A stretch of 64,000 nucleotides of DNA from Atriophallophorus winterbourni (GCA_013407085.1 JACCGJ010001620.1:124001-188000), one strand, 5' to 3'; numbered from the stretch's first letter, positions 12,232 through 24,544 are shown. Notes: generated by a model from the sequence alone, not told the origin. Program-made: numbers and translations.

Positions 12232-13231
12232 NNNNNNNNNNNNNNNNNNNNNNNNNNNNNNNNNNNNNNNNNNNNNNNNNNNNNNNNNNNNNNNNNNNNN
12301 NNNNNNNNNNNNNNNNNNNNNNNNNNNNNNNNNNNNNNNNNNNNNNNNNNNNNNNNNNNNNNNNNNNNNNNNNNNNNNNNNNNNNNNNNNNNNNNNNNNN
12401 NNNNNNNNNNNNNNNNNNNNNNNNNNNNNNNNNNNNNNNNNNNNNNNNNNNNNNNNNNNNNNNNNNNNNNNNNNNNNNNNNNNNNNNNNNNNNNNNNNNN
12501 NNNNNNNNNNNNNNNNNNNNNNNNNNNNNNNNNNNNNNNNNNNNNNNNNNNNNNNNNNNNNNNNNNNNNNNNNNNNNNNNNNNNNNNNNNNNNNNNNNNN
12601 NNNNNNNNNNNNNNNNNNNNNNNNNNNNNNNNNNNNNNNNNNNNNNNNNNNNNNNNNNNNNNNNNNNNNNNNNNNNNNNNNNNNNNNNNNNNNNNNNNNN
12701 NNNNNNNNNNNNNNNNNNNNNNNNNNNNNNNNNNNNNNNNNNNNNNNNNNNNNNNNNNNNNNNNNNNNNNNNNNNNNNNNNNNNNNNNNNNNNNNNNNNN
12801 NNNNNNNNNNNNNNNNNNNNNNNNNNNNNNNNNNNNNNNNNNNNNNNNNNNNNNNNNNNNNNNNNNNNNNNNNNNNNNNNNNNNNNNNNNNNNNNNNNNN
12901 NNNNNNNNNNNNNNNNNNNNNNNNNNNNNNNNNNNNNNNNNNNNNNNNNNNNNNNNNNNNNNNNNNNNNNNNNNNNNNNNNNNNNNNNNNNNNNNNNNNN
13001 NNNNNNNNNNNNNNNNNNNNNNNNNNNNNNNNNNNNNNNNNNNNNNNNNNNNNNNNNNNNNNNNNNNNNNNNNNNNNNNNNNNNNNNNNNNNNNNNNNNN
13101 NNNNNNNNNNNNNNNNNNNNNNNNNNNNNNNNNNNNNNNNNNNNNNNNNNNNNNNNNNNNNNNNNNNNNNNNNNNNNNNNNNNNNNNNNNNNNNNNNNNN
13201 NNNNNNNNNNNNNNNNNNNNNNNNNNNNNNN
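12232..13231. other. Assembly gap (1000 N)
   Basis: Exactly 1000 undetermined bases, a round number suggesting a scaffold placeholder rather than a measured length. Reading frames crossing it are artefacts. LINE sequence abuts it on both sides. Confidence 0.99.
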
Positions 13232-13497
13232 CAAACCTCCACTGCCTTGTGGCTACATCCATTCATGGAAAAGGCTTCAGGAGTCAACCTCGAGGAAAAA
13301 TCCGGAGCCGGAGTCCCGTTAGGCAGTTCGAAGTTTATTCAACTTCGTCCTGCCAGCTCCTGCGACGGCATCGTTGTCCAAACGTATCAGCCTAGCTGTT
13401 CCTTTGGTTCCAGTGGTGCCGTGGAGAGGGAGCACTTGCTGCATGCGCAACAGCTAGTTCTCCATATTGAACTACCCTGGCGTACATCACAACGCTT
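13232..13497 (+). mobile_element. 5' end fragment of RTE-like LINE family B
   Basis: Bases 13232-13497 match the reverse complement of 48853-49120 (aaggcttcaggagtcaacct ... gcgtacatcacaacgc). This is the GC-rich 5' part of family B. The match stops abruptly at 13497, so this piece lacks its 3' part, the opposite of normal LINE truncation. Confidence 0.75.
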
Positions 13498-13579
13498 AAA
13501 TGTTTGAAGATTACGAAATCAACTGAAATTAGATCGAAGTAACAGCTGGCACGTTGCAGATATAGTTGCGATAACAAGA

Positions 13580-14030
13580 AATGCTCATAATGTCATGTGC
13601 TAAATGCACCGCTTCGCCAGTTTGAGTTCACTTATGTCCTATTGAACGGAACGGAGACCGTAATATTCGGCGCACATTATCAGCTCGTCAAGGTCAGTCG
13701 AGCCGCCCGCCCGGGTGCGACAAGAGCAAAAAGTGAACCGAATGGCCAAAAATCACATGATGACTCGAAAAGTGGTGATTAAAGGCCGGATGTTGACCAC
13801 CTACCATCCATGGAGTGGTGACCTGAGATTTTTGCATAATTAATGAATAATGAACCAAAAGTCGGCCGATAATCCGCAGCAGGTGCAAGCGTCACGTGGT
13901 GTGGGCAAACGGATCTTATATAAATAACCTGTCGTAAGATTAAAAATTAATGTAATAAACGTTCTGTCCGAAACACGTTGACATCTCATTCACTATACCA
14001 GGATTCGTGGGTGGAAGGTTATAAGAAGAA
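13580..14030 (+). promoter_or_regulatory. Possible solo LTR or promoter-like block
   Basis: A TATA-like tatataaataa at 13917-13927 is followed about 30 bases on by aataaa at 13953, within a locally GC-richer block (13600-13900). A TATA box and poly(A) signal this close together are typical of an LTR, but I found no second copy or primer-binding site. Tentative. Confidence 0.2.
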
Positions 14031-15060
14031 GGTCAAGGCTTTAATGGAAAATGTTCTAAATTTCGGCTTTAGGCTAGTTTTAACATCAAAAACAACGATT
14101 TCTACTACACATAAAAAGCCAAAATATTCACAGAAAACATACCCATGATATTAACGAGATAAATTCGACCGTAATTGTTCAATAAGCAGTTCGTTGTGAA
14201 TTGAGACACGGTTGACAAGTGGCCTCCGTGGTTGGCGTGGATAACGCTGATCCGACCTAAATGCTACGTCCCCTTCTACAGTAAGCCATTCCTCTTAAGA
14301 CAATTACTAGTAATAAAATCAGCTCAGTTGTAGGCTATTAAAGATTGCGCATCATAATCCGATACCTCAAAAACAGTAATCGTTTTGAAATGAGTTCTTC
14401 GGAATTGGTTATAGATACACGCCGCATGGATAATATCCACTGGCTGCAAGCAGTTTGGTTGGATATTTTGCATCAAAAAGTTCTTCTAACGCAATCGAAT
14501 GCTCTTTGCAACGTAAGACATTTTTCAAAATCCCATCTTTCGTATCAGAAGACCCTATATTTTCAAACCTAACTTGTAATCATGCTGGATTTAGAGGATG
14601 ATTTCGCCTGAGCATATTTTGCACCTGAAGTTTAAATCTAACAACGATGATATCAATAGCAACTTAAATGTTTTGAGACATACTGTTAATTAAAAAGATA
14701 TTTTTTGGTAAGAACCGTCGAATCGCATCCTCAAAATATGTTTATATTTAATGAAATACTCGTTTCAAAATTTCTCGTTTGATAATCTGCTTTAATCGTT
14801 TTGCTTATTTGTTCAAGAAAAATCAGACATTTGCACAAGGATTACTTCAAAATACAAATCCCAAAAATCTCTGCACCTTTCACGAAAGTAAACAACTCAG
14901 CCTATTGATCGATGCCAGATGCTTCATAAAATATTCATTTGAATAAATAGCCAATTATTAATAACTACAGAACAAGATTATTCTTGAAACGGTCTTCGTT
15001 TGCAAGCGAAAATTAAAACACTTATGGAGACAAATTATAAAACATGTTGAAAAGAAAATT
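14030..15060. other. No gene recognised
   Basis: AT-rich with one 75-codon frame (14345-14572) lacking any recognisable domain or splice context. Confidence 0.35.
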
Positions 15061-15590
15061 ACTCATTAGTATGCATTTCCATCACACACCCCCACGAACG
15101 GTTTTATGCTGTTTGCACTCATCAGGAAGGGAAATTATGAACAGGATCCGCATGCGCTTGAGACAGTGGAAGAATGGCAAACAAGTTGCGCCTGTAGGCA
15201 CTGTTGGATATCTTTGGTACGACCAACCTGTCCAATCACATGAGCCAACACTCATGTAGACAGGGTTTGAACCCATGAACAAGAAAGCTCATTTGCATTC
15301 TTTGCCATCACACAAACACATCACGACCGGTTTCGTGCTGTTTGCACTCATCAGCTAGAGACAGTAGATTCAGAATCCACATGCGCTTGAAACAGTGGAA
15401 GAGTTGTAAACAAGTTGCGCTAGTATGTCACTGTTGGATAAGGCTGGTACGACTAACCTGTTCAATAAAATGACAATATTCATGTAGATTGATATTTAAC
15501 CTATCATCATAAACACAAAATCTCATTTGCATGCATTTCCATCTCACACACCACGACCGGTTTTGTGATGTTTTTACTTACGATTTGATT
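15060..15590 (-). repeat. Hammerhead tandem array, subtype with clean core
   Basis: About two and a half units of ~229 bp read on the - strand. The hammerhead core recurs at 15125-15119 and 15354-15348, with a decayed third at about 15575. Each unit also carries a B-box-like pol III motif (gggttcaaaccc, reverse complement of 15267-15278) and the segment caagcgcatgcggatcc. These resemble schistosome satellite/SINE-like repeats that encode hammerheads. Confidence 0.7.
15319..15360 (-). ncRNA. Hammerhead ribozyme motif, canonical core
   Basis: On the - strand: CTGATGA, stem II GTGC/GCAC closed around loop AAACA, GAA, a self-complementary ACCGGT as stem III, then C at the cleavage position followed by GTGATG. 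All conserved core bases are present. Stem I pairing is weak in this copy, and the palindromic stem III without a loop suggests cleavage as a dimer. Confidence 0.65.
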
Positions 15591-16705
15591 GAAATTTTAG
15601 TATCAAAGCTGCTAATACTTAACAATCACAACAAAATTATCTATTCCAACTTAACTTTCCATGTAATATTCGTTAATATATGGTGAGTTATTTTTGTTTA
15701 TATTTTTCATTAATGATGTATCCATTGATCATAATATATTTATTTGAGGCTGAAAGCTAGAATATCGTCTGGAAAAGCTACTTCCTTCACCCTTTTAATC
15801 CCATCCAAAGAGAAAAGAAATGAAGGAAAGCAAAACAGTTTTAGGCGTGTCCTCGCGTACTTAAATGATCCTAATTAAAGATGAACTACTCTCAATCTGC
15901 ACCAAATAGATCAATGCAGGTCGGGAGATCCCCGTGAGAGAATTCAACTCTAAGCAATTAAAATTGGCGTGCGAAAAACAGATGGATGCGATAAATTTTT
16001 GATTCGACACACAAAACGCCAGCAACCACTTTCAGTTGATCGTCACAGCATGTTCCGTTGGAATATGTGGATTGTTCCGTATTTAAATGTTGGTAAATTG
16101 AATGAAATTTAACAGGAATAAACGATCAAAATAGCTAAATGGTAGAAAATTGAAGATAACCATGATAAACAAGTTTAGAGAAACTTGTATTATTTAGTGC
16201 AAAGTTACTTTAGAATTTGAAGACTTAGCTTAGTCTCTAAGTGAAGCTAAATTTCAATTTTCAAGTGAGTGCTTATTCTCTACTTTGCGAAATTCTTATT
16301 ATTTAAAATATTTATTTAAAATTGTCCGAAATTCTAGGTCTACGTTAATGTTTAAGACGATGAAAAATAAAGACGGGCAGTACAAAATTACAACATATGT
16401 ACGAGATAAATGTTTTCTCAATTTTTCAAGAACACATTTTTTAACAGACGTATTTCAAGGCGAAACGTTAACACAGCCTGCGAATATAGTGATGTTCGAT
16501 ATAGCAATACAATGTATTTTGAACGTTTTGTAGACAAAGATTGAAATTTGTCCAGCTCGTTCCGATTTTCCAGGGAATAATCAGAGAAAATATTGTTAAT
16601 AAGTCTATCGCAAGAAGAATGTGTTGTTCATAATACATTCCAAAATGTGTTCGTAGGAGATTGAACTTGCGCGCGAAATAAACTTAATACAACGTACTTC
16701 AAAAG
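15590..16705. other. No gene recognised
   Basis: AT-rich; one 82-codon frame at 16285-16533 has no recognisable domain. Confidence 0.35.
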
Positions 16706-16780
16706 AATTCAAGATTCAAGATTTATGGTTGAAAAATCAATTAACTTTACAATAACCACAGGGTAAAAATATAGGTACAA

Positions 16781-16827
<47 letters not shown>

Positions 16828-19660
16828 TAAAAATAAAATCAAAATCAATGGGACGATGATAGCTTATTAATCGTTTAGGGCAAAATTCGGATTAGCTCTT
16901 ATATAATCGTCAAGTTTTGATTTGAATATAGATAAACTGTTTGAGCTTACCAAATCGGAAGCTAGGGAATTCCAAGCAAAGCAAACACGTACCGAATAAA
17001 AATACCTGCGGCAGTTCCGTTTGGAATGTGGTATTCCCAACTTGCAACCATGGCCACGGCTGTTGCTGGAAGTTCGAAGTTGGAATTATATATCCAGGGG
17101 GTGGGAAACAGTAGTGAGTATTTTGTATGTGAGGATGAGATCACCTCGCATTCTCCTTTGTGCAAGTGTCCTCATTTCCAGTTGTCTGAGTCGCCCGGCG
17201 AATGGCATATTTTCGAGACCAATGACAAGCTTAGAAGCTCTCCGGTATATGCGATCCAGAAGTAAGATGTATTTTTGGAGCCATGGTGTCCAGGCTTGTG
17301 CGGCATAATCTAGAACCGGGTGTATATATGTATTCATTATAAGAGGAAAACACCCCGGGGACAAACGTTCAAATATCCGCCGTAACATGCCGAGCAGCTG
17401 AGACGCGCCTTTGCAAACGGCTTCGCATTGTAGAACATTTTTCAAACTGCCGCAAATCAAGATACCCAGGTCCTTTTTTTCTTCTTTGTAGTCCAGGTTT
17501 ATGTCGCCGAGCTTGTATTGATAAGAAAAGCCAAGGTCACGACCGATCTGAATGATATTGCACTTTTGCATACTCAACGACACTTTATTTTTGAATGACC
17601 AGATGTACAAAGCATTCAAATCGTTTTGCAGCAAAATACAATCATCAACATTGCTGATTCGCCTCCATACTTTTATATCGTCAGCAAACAAAACCATCTT
17701 ACTATCATTTGGTAGTGGTATATCGTTCATATAGACTAGAAACAGTATTGGTCCAAGCACTGAGCCTTGTGGAACTCTGCTAGTGACATCGATGTTCTTC
17801 GATAATAGGCCGTCCACACGAACTCGGATGTGTCTGTTGCTGAGGTAATCTCTTAGCAATTCGCATAGTCTTTAGCTTGTTCAAGAGTAAATTGTGATCA
17901 ATTCTGTCGAACGCTTTAGAAATGTCGTGGTAGCACACATTAATACACCCCCCTGAATCTACAATCATCGTCCAATCGTCCAAGCTTTTCAGCAAATTTG
18001 TTAGACAAGAGCAATTTCTGCGAAATCCATGTTGGGCAACTGCCAAAAGTTGACTCGTTTCTAGATGTCGCTCGATTTCTGCGGTTATTATTCGCCCAAA
18101 AACTTTTGATACAGAAGACAGCAAGGTCACCGGTCTGTAATTTTTAACATCAGAACGGCAACCATCTTTGTAAATGGGTAATATTTGTCCCAGTTTCCAA
18201 TCTTTTGGCACTACGCCAGCTTGGAGCAAATTATTGAACATGCAAGATAGAGTTTCAGATAGCTGCGTATGACAGGTTTTGAGCAGCTTTGGAGTTATCT
18301 CGTCTGGTCCTGGAGATTTCGTTACGTTTAATTTTCGTAAGTGCTGCGCTACCACCATCGGAGTAATCAATACTTCACTCAAGGTCAGTTGGTCAAGTCG
18401 AACGATTGGTTTCTGATCAGGCTCCATGGATTTCGGCGCAAAAACTCCGGCATAAATGTCTGCTAACAGGTCAGTGGTCTCATTTATGGATTCTGTGAAA
18501 CCGGACGACGTTTTCAGGACAAAGACTCCTGCTTTAATATTTGTTCTAACGTTTACAAGTCTATACAAGTGCTTCGGATTCTGGTGCATTGGAGAAATCA
18601 ATTGCGATTGGAACGCTTGTTTATCACATCGAATTAAGCTGATAACTTTGTTTGGCAATCGTGTAAAGTTTGGCCAAGAATCAGCTAAGTTGGTAGCCTT
18701 GTGAAACTCCCACGCTACTGCCCTTTGTTTCATCCACTTTTTACTCCTGCTTCGTAGTAAAAATTTATATCTTTGAGACGTTTTCTTCAAAGCAAACATT
18801 GAATGTTCCTCCAATATAGATTTGAGGTGCTGTAAGAGAGATCGCCAATGACTATCCGGATCGGAGTAATCCAGTTGTGTGAAATTAGTGCTTTGTAACT
18901 CGGCACACAGAGCACGGTATTTCACCATTCTGACGCATATGTCCCGTCGCTATTGCGCCTAGCGCTACAAACGTACTCGAATTCTAGGACAACGTAATCG
19001 CTTCGTCCGATCGGTGGTTTATAAACGATATTCTCAACAGCTGTGGGATCTGATGTAAGTATAAGGTCCAAGGTAGACGGCTGGTCTGATCCTCTTATAC
19101 GAGTAAATCCAAAAACGTGGTTATGAAGGGGTGCGTAATCCAAAACGGCTCGAAGTTCATTTTCAAGTGTCTCTGATGGATGATCATTCCGGCTATAAAG
19201 TTGGGGAAAGTTGAAATCCCCCATTATTAATATTTGAGTATTGTATCGCGTTGTTACATAGCTCAAAGCATTAAACAGTTTATTGTTTAGGTCGAGAGTT
19301 GCTGTTGTAGAACGATAGATCACTCCAATAATGCATTTGTCTCCTGAAGTAAGAGCCAGAGAGCAACAAAGTGTGTCAGTGATATCAAGGATCTGGTCGT
19401 TCATAGCCCTACAGATAAACGATTGCTTGGATTAGAGTGCTGCTCCTCCGTCATCGCCTAAACGGTCACGCCGGAATAGAGACATGTTGGGCAAAGAGAG
19501 TTCATTATCAGACAATGAGGCATGGAACCACGTTTCTGTTATTGCAACCATGTCTGACGACATTTCATTACAAATCTCGGACAATTCGAATAATTTGTTG
19601 AAAAGGCTGTTCGCGTTTGTATAGATGCACTTAATCGTATTTTTCGTGGGTAATGGAGAA
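16706..19660 (-). mobile_element. CR1-like LINE, nearly full coding length
   Basis: Reading 3' to 5' in + coordinates: heptamer tail and (AT)n 3' UTR (16706-16830), then the RT C-terminus (17086-17859) with VPQGSVLGPILFLVYMNDIP, the catalytic FADD and PVLDYAAQAWTPWL. The RT N-terminus (17780-18928) has PGPDEITPKLLK, NYRPVTLLSSVSKVF and QHGFRRNCSCLTNLL. The endonuclease (18922-19404, continuing in another frame to about 19640) has ILIMGDFNFPQ, STLDLILTSDP, GRSDYVV and the N-terminal NANSLFNKLFEL. Compared with the copy at 36440, a 20-base deletion near 17872 breaks the RT, and two more frame breaks lie near 18925 and 19430. The 5' UTR limit is not visible. Confidence 0.85.
16783..16826. repeat. 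(AT)n microsatellite in CR1 3' UTR
   Basis: About 44 bases of alternating A and T at the same place in the LINE 3' UTR as the tracts at 5966 and 35389. Confidence 0.9.
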
Positions 19661-20690
19661 AAAATTGCAAGAGAGAAGTATAAAAATGAGGTAAGATATA
19701 AGAGGGTGAATTGAGAGTTCAGTTATGGCCTAGCGGCAAGGAGAAAAATGAAAAAAAGTAAAATAAGAGCCTGCGTACTTTATTGAGTGTAGTATTATTT
19801 CCAAATTATTCCAGGTTTGACAAATATTACTTACTTGTGGTGAAAGCAATAGTCGGTTTACGGCAATTGAGGGACCTTATCCTGTCATAATATTAAAATA
19901 CATTTCTGGATAAAATTTAAAAGCCATACAACTCTAATAAGCAGTGCGTAAACAATACTCCCTTGCTCCGTATTTTGTGTCGATCAAGGGTAATAAATCA
20001 CTAGAAAGTTATCAGATCAAGACAAGATTGCAACCTTGTCATGCAACCGAAGATGCGAAATGAAATTACGCGGAATGTTGGAAATTTGCTAACCTTCACG
20101 ATTATAAAATGGCGCCAAGCATGAGCATAATCTAGAACGCCCAGCTCTCAATTAACCGATCAGATTTTCGATCCTGCCTATCCGAGAAGCCTGATTAATA
20201 GTTCTGGCGAAAATCATTCATAGAAACAAATCAAACATCATTTTAGATGGTAATGATGGTAATTCTATCAAACATAGCTGATGGTGAAAACGCATGACTC
20301 ATCGTGGAATATCGTTCTATTATACAAATGAACAGAGAGAATCATGGTTCATACATTATCATGCAGCTTTATGCAACACTCGTGGTAAGCTTGCTCTCGA
20401 TTACAAAAGATACCTGGCAACGAAGTTGATGTCACGGTGATTTTCGCGTACCATTTCTGGTTGAGGAGATCCTAAGCTATAGAAAGAAATCATTTCTAAA
20501 GCTATCGAACAAGAATTGTCATAATATACTTTTACAAGTGTATACTTACAGAAGATGCAGCGCAGACCGTTCTGAGATTGAAAACCGAGAAAACTGAGTT
20601 AATATATATTCTGATAACCTACCAAAGCAACCCTTGCAACCTTAAAGATAATACCTGATAGTGTTAATCTAAGATTCGTATTTCAAAATA
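19660..20690. other. No gene recognised
   Basis: Probably includes the CR1 5' UTR at its left edge; the rest shows nothing identifiable. Confidence 0.35.
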
Positions 20691-22190
20691 ATTCAAACTG
20701 CTTAATGGTCTTAAAATATCTAGCTTAACAATTACCATATGATGGTGAAAATTAAAATGTATGTGTAAAATACAATCTATTCAATAATCTAAAACAGTAT
20801 ATAAGAGGTCGGGGAACGAATAATACAATAAAAGCTCGTTTAATTCAGCTTTAAACTCATGCAAGTTAGTTGAATAGGTAACGTGAGAAGGTAAACGGCT
20901 AGAATTAAAACCGACATGGAATTGATAAAAATATATTATATCGTTCAGGTGGGAATTGGATTCAACCAACGCATGAACATTGGTCCGATAATTCCGATTA
21001 TCCCTTCGCGTGAATAAACTCTGTAAGTGATGGCTTGGGGTATGAAATATTTTCAAAATTATGATGAGGTATCCTCTTATTCGTCGATAGGGAAAGTCGA
21101 ACAAATTCAGGTGAACTATCCTTTCTACGTACGGCTTGTTTCGGATGCAAAGAAAAATTATTGTTGAACGGTGATAGACTCGCTACATTATTTATTTATC
21201 ATTCATGAGCTACGGAAACTATGACTTCACTGCGTATTTCACAATTTGTCTCGGGTATGTATTCATAATCCATGGGAAGATATTGGGTGAAAATGTCTCA
21301 AAGTAGATTTAGGACACTTGTTGATTGTGTAACACCAGTTAATATCAAGTAAGTGTTTAAAGCATGACCATATCTGGACATCCAACACTTTTTCATCGCT
21401 GCACTTTTCACGGGCATGATGCTTTCAGGTTTCTGAAATCTATTGACTTCCCCACATACATAAGCCTGCAATTTTTGAAGTTAAGTGGCCGTTTGTTCTT
21501 GAACGACAAATTGTGATGCGTAACAAGTTCTTTGTACTACCAAACAGTCTTCTGGGCTGCGGATGCACCCCACACATACCGATATGTTACAGCGAACAAG
21601 TTCCGGTACTTCATTGATATAAACCAGAAAGAAGATCGGACCAATGAGTGAACACTAGAGAACTCCGCTAGTTGGTGCAATTTTTTTGATGATGGAGTAT
21701 CAACAATTACCTGTGTAGTGCGGTTTGTTAAATTGTCTTTTAGACAATTCAACAACTTTCCGGTGTTATCACGCATTTGTGGATTCCACATTATTAGGCT
21801 ATGGTCAACACGATCAAATGCTTGGGAGATATTGAGGTATCAGGCATGCATTTTCTGCTTTTTATTCACCACTTGTATCTAATCATCCAGGGTTATCAAT
21901 AAACTACAAAAGAAGGAATAATTCCATCTAAAAGCGTGCGTTTTTTATCGAAAGTAGCTGATTATTTAGCAAATGTTTCATTAGATCTTCAACAAGCAAG
22001 CACTGCAGTAGTTTTGATATCGCAAGTAACAGAGTAACGTCAGGAAATGTTGCGATGTAGACAAAGATTACGTGAACCGTATCAAAAATGGGAAACTCGT
22101 GTTTAAAAAATTGTGACCTATATGGAAATCCAACACTCGGTAGTAGCAAAGCATTATCCAGGGTTTAACTTTAGTGTAAAGCAGCGCTGA
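20690..22190 (-). mobile_element. CR1-like LINE, decayed
   Basis: The - strand has FDFPYRRIRGYLIIILKIFHTPSHHLQ (in two parts) and ELLLYYSFPDLLY at the C-terminus (20781-21104), and RT fragments (NCLKDNLTNRTTQVIVDTPSS, SFWFISMKYRN) at 21537-21791 with many stops. Part of it (about 21168-21673) is repeated in inverted orientation at 23751-24277. Confidence 0.7.
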
Positions 22191-22329
22191 TTAATGTACT
22201 CGATACAAAAAGGTAACTAAACCCATACTGCCAATTAAAAGAACGTTGCCAATAAAGTGAAAGTTTGAACACTAGTATATGACCAAAAATACGGTTTGAA
22301 CCAGAAAACAACCAAATGAAATGTGGCTA

Positions 22330-22790
22330 AATAATCAGCAGTCAATAACGTTGTCAGACAGAAGCTGTCACGAAGACAAAATGTAAAAGAAAAGTGCAAA
22401 GACACAAACAGTGTTCCACTGTTTCAAGGCTCATTGAACCTAATCTTACTGTCTCCACCTGATGACGGCAAACAGCCAGAAACCAGTAGTGGAGTGTAAT
22501 TTCGGGGAATGTGAGCAACACATTACTCTGGTCATCTATCAGCGCCTCGAGTGCTTGACAACGAATCACTTTGTGATTGTGTTTGAAAATCGTGGTTCGT
22601 TGTACAAACCCTATGCAACAGTGGCATTCAAGTATAACCTTGTTTACCATTTATCCATTGTTTCAAGGCTCACTGAACCTAATCTTACTGTCTCCACCTG
22701 ATGACGTCAAACAGCCAGAAACCGGTAGTGGAGAGACAGTTCGGGGGATGTGAGCAACACATTACATTAGTGCTCGAGAAGATTGGTGGA
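22330..22790 (+). repeat. Hammerhead tandem array (two ~239 bp units)
   Basis: Two head-to-tail units with hammerhead cores at 22459 and 22698 (period 239). Shared text includes gtttcaaggctcaytgaacc upstream of each core and gtgagcaacacattac downstream. The array lies on the same strand as, and about 400 bases upstream of, the WSDF signal-peptide exon. Confidence 0.75.
22691..22734 (+). ncRNA. Hammerhead ribozyme motif with 7-bp stem I
   Basis: TCTCCAC (22691-22697) pairs perfectly with GTGGAGA (22728-22734). Between them lie CTGATGA, a weak stem II around AAACA, GAA, the palindrome ACCGGT and A at the cleavage position. The copy at 22453-22494 has the same plan (CTCCAC/GTGGAG) but ACCAGT in stem III. 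Confidence 0.6.
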
Positions 22791-23187
22791 AAACCGAACA
22801 AAGCTTATCTAAGTAGAATTCACATAATCGGAACAGAATTGCACGAACGCGAGCTGGCTCCTGTTTATTACTAACCGATATCCCATTTTGATTATTTCGG
22901 TAAGTTATGGCCTTCTATGTTGCATATTATTGTGATTTAAACCTGGTTGTCTAATTGTCAATATAAATTTTATTTAATAAAATATACTGTTGTAAACTAC
23001 ATATCTTGACATTCAACAGGTACTTATTAGCACGTATTTATCTTCAGAATATTATTATTTAATCATTGGAATCGCTTCAGTTTTGAAAAAAAACCGACCA
23101 ATCAAATTTCTGTTGATGCTAAAAACTTTGCATATATGCAATATGTCACGCTTTCACAAAATTAATCAAGTTCCTCGACAAAAAAGA

Positions 23188-23271
23188 ATGTCGGCAAATA
23201 TGGGATTTGTTGTTCTTTCGTTAATCTTCCTTTTACATTGGCAAAATTCATTTGCATATCACGATCAAGGG
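23188..23271 (+). CDS. Candidate neuropeptide precursor, exon 1 (signal peptide)
   Basis: This exon encodes 28 residues beginning MSANMGF, followed by a strongly hydrophobic core (VVLSLIFLL) and a plausible signal-peptidase site after NSFA. The reading frame is open for at least 49 codons upstream, with in-frame ATGs at 23116 and 23143. I chose the ATG at 23188 because it gives a compact n-region directly before the hydrophobic core; the start at 23143 would give a 43-residue leader with a long basic n-region. The exon ends at a strong donor (GGG/gtaagt) in phase 0, matching the phase of the acceptor at 40440. If left unspliced, the frame reads a further eleven codons into the intron and stops at 23307. 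Seen: open frame, hydrophobic segment, donor. Inferred: secretion and joining to the distant exon. Confidence 0.68.
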
Positions 23272-23559
23272 GTAAGTTTTGAAGAATATTGTTTCGTTTC
23301 CAAATAATGATTCTCTGTAAGATACACCGAAACTGCGATTTGACTACAAAATGATTTGGATAATTTCACCCATGGTTTTTCACCCGATAAACTGAGATTG
23401 AAAGGTGATGCACATCGCGCTCATTATATCTGACGTAAACTTCGGTGTTTGTTCACAGTTTTATCGCAGCTTCTATGTTTATATTAATAAATCACGTTCC
23501 ATTAAAACGAGCGTTAAAATAAAATATTGTGAAATAATTAAAATTTAATGTATTTTCTG

Positions 23560-23665
23560 ATACTAACATCCCCATCACTTACATGCGACTACCGGTTGCC
23601 AGCTGTTTGCCGTCATCAGGTGGATACAGTAAGAATAGAATAATTAACACTTGAAAAAGTAATAT
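23560..23665 (-). repeat. Hammerhead repeat, partial copy
   Basis: The core TCATCAG (reverse of CTGATGA) is at 23613-23619, with gccgtcatcaggtggataca and accggttgcc flanking it. Only the hammerhead portion is retained. GAAAC is changed to GCAAC, so it is probably inactive. Confidence 0.65.
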
Positions 23666-23699
23666 ATTGATAAACTATGATATACTTGGGTACATTTGT

Positions 23700-23716
23700 T
23701 GTTACAAAGAATTACG

Positions 23717-23750
<34 letters not shown>
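23700..23750. repeat. (TA)n microsatellite
   Basis: About 45 bases of TA repeats immediately left of the inverted CR1 piece at 23751. Confidence 0.9.
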
Positions 23751-23752
<2 letters not shown>

Positions 23753-24277
23753 CGGAGTGCTCTAGTGTTCACTCATTGGTCCGATCTTCTTTCTGGTTTA
23801 TATCAATGAAGCACCGGAACTTGTTCGCTGTAACATATCAGTATTTGTGGGCAACATAAAGATATGGTGGTGCATCCGCAGCCCAGAAGACTGTTTGGTA
23901 GTACAAAGAACTTGTCGCGCATCACAATTTGTCGTTCAAGAACAAACTGCCACTTAACTTCAAAAATTGCAGGCTTATGTATGTGGGGAAGTCAATAGAT
24001 TTCAGAAACCTTAAAGCAACATGCTCATGAAAAGTGCAGCGATGAAAAAGAGTTGGGTGTCCAGATATGCTTCTGCTTCAAAAACTTACTTGATATTAAC
24101 TGGTTACACAATCAACAAGAGCCTAAATCTACTTTGAGACATTTTCACCCAATATCTTCCCATGGATTATGAATAAATACCCGAGACAAATCGTGAAATA
24201 CGCAGTGAAGTCATAGTTTCCGTAGCTCATGAATGATAAATAAATAATGTAGCGAGTCTATCACCGTTCAACAATAT
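23751..24277 (+). mobile_element. CR1 fragment, inverted copy of 21168-21673
   Basis: It is the reverse complement of the CR1 segment 2.1 kb to its left, with high identity over about 500 bases (for example gttcactcattggtccgatc and tatcaccgttcaacaat). Both of its ends abut TA microsatellites. Confidence 0.75.
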
Positions 24278-24296
24278 ATATATATATATATATCAT
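24278..24296. repeat. (AT)n microsatellite
   Basis: A short AT repeat directly at the right end of the inverted CR1 piece. Confidence 0.85.
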
Positions 24297-24544
24297 CGTA
24301 TTAATAACCGATTTTATTACGATTTCTATTACTAGTATTATTACATTGTCCACGATTCTCAGAATAACTTATCGATCGACGGGTCCGTCACATTTTCTAA
24401 GAATTAAAACAGGCTTCTCATGTATATCACAAATGTTACTTTTTCGATAAATTAGTAATTGTTAATTGCACTAAATTCGGGGAGAAATGCTCGATTTAAT
24501 CGTTCGTCATTCCCACCAATTGCGTCACGTACTTCTTCTAAAAT

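Noticed and set aside
11821..13507. Long reading frames of 346-488 codons across 11821-13507 on both strands
   Set aside because: They consist mainly of undetermined bases from the N gap; only the flanking LINE sequence is real.
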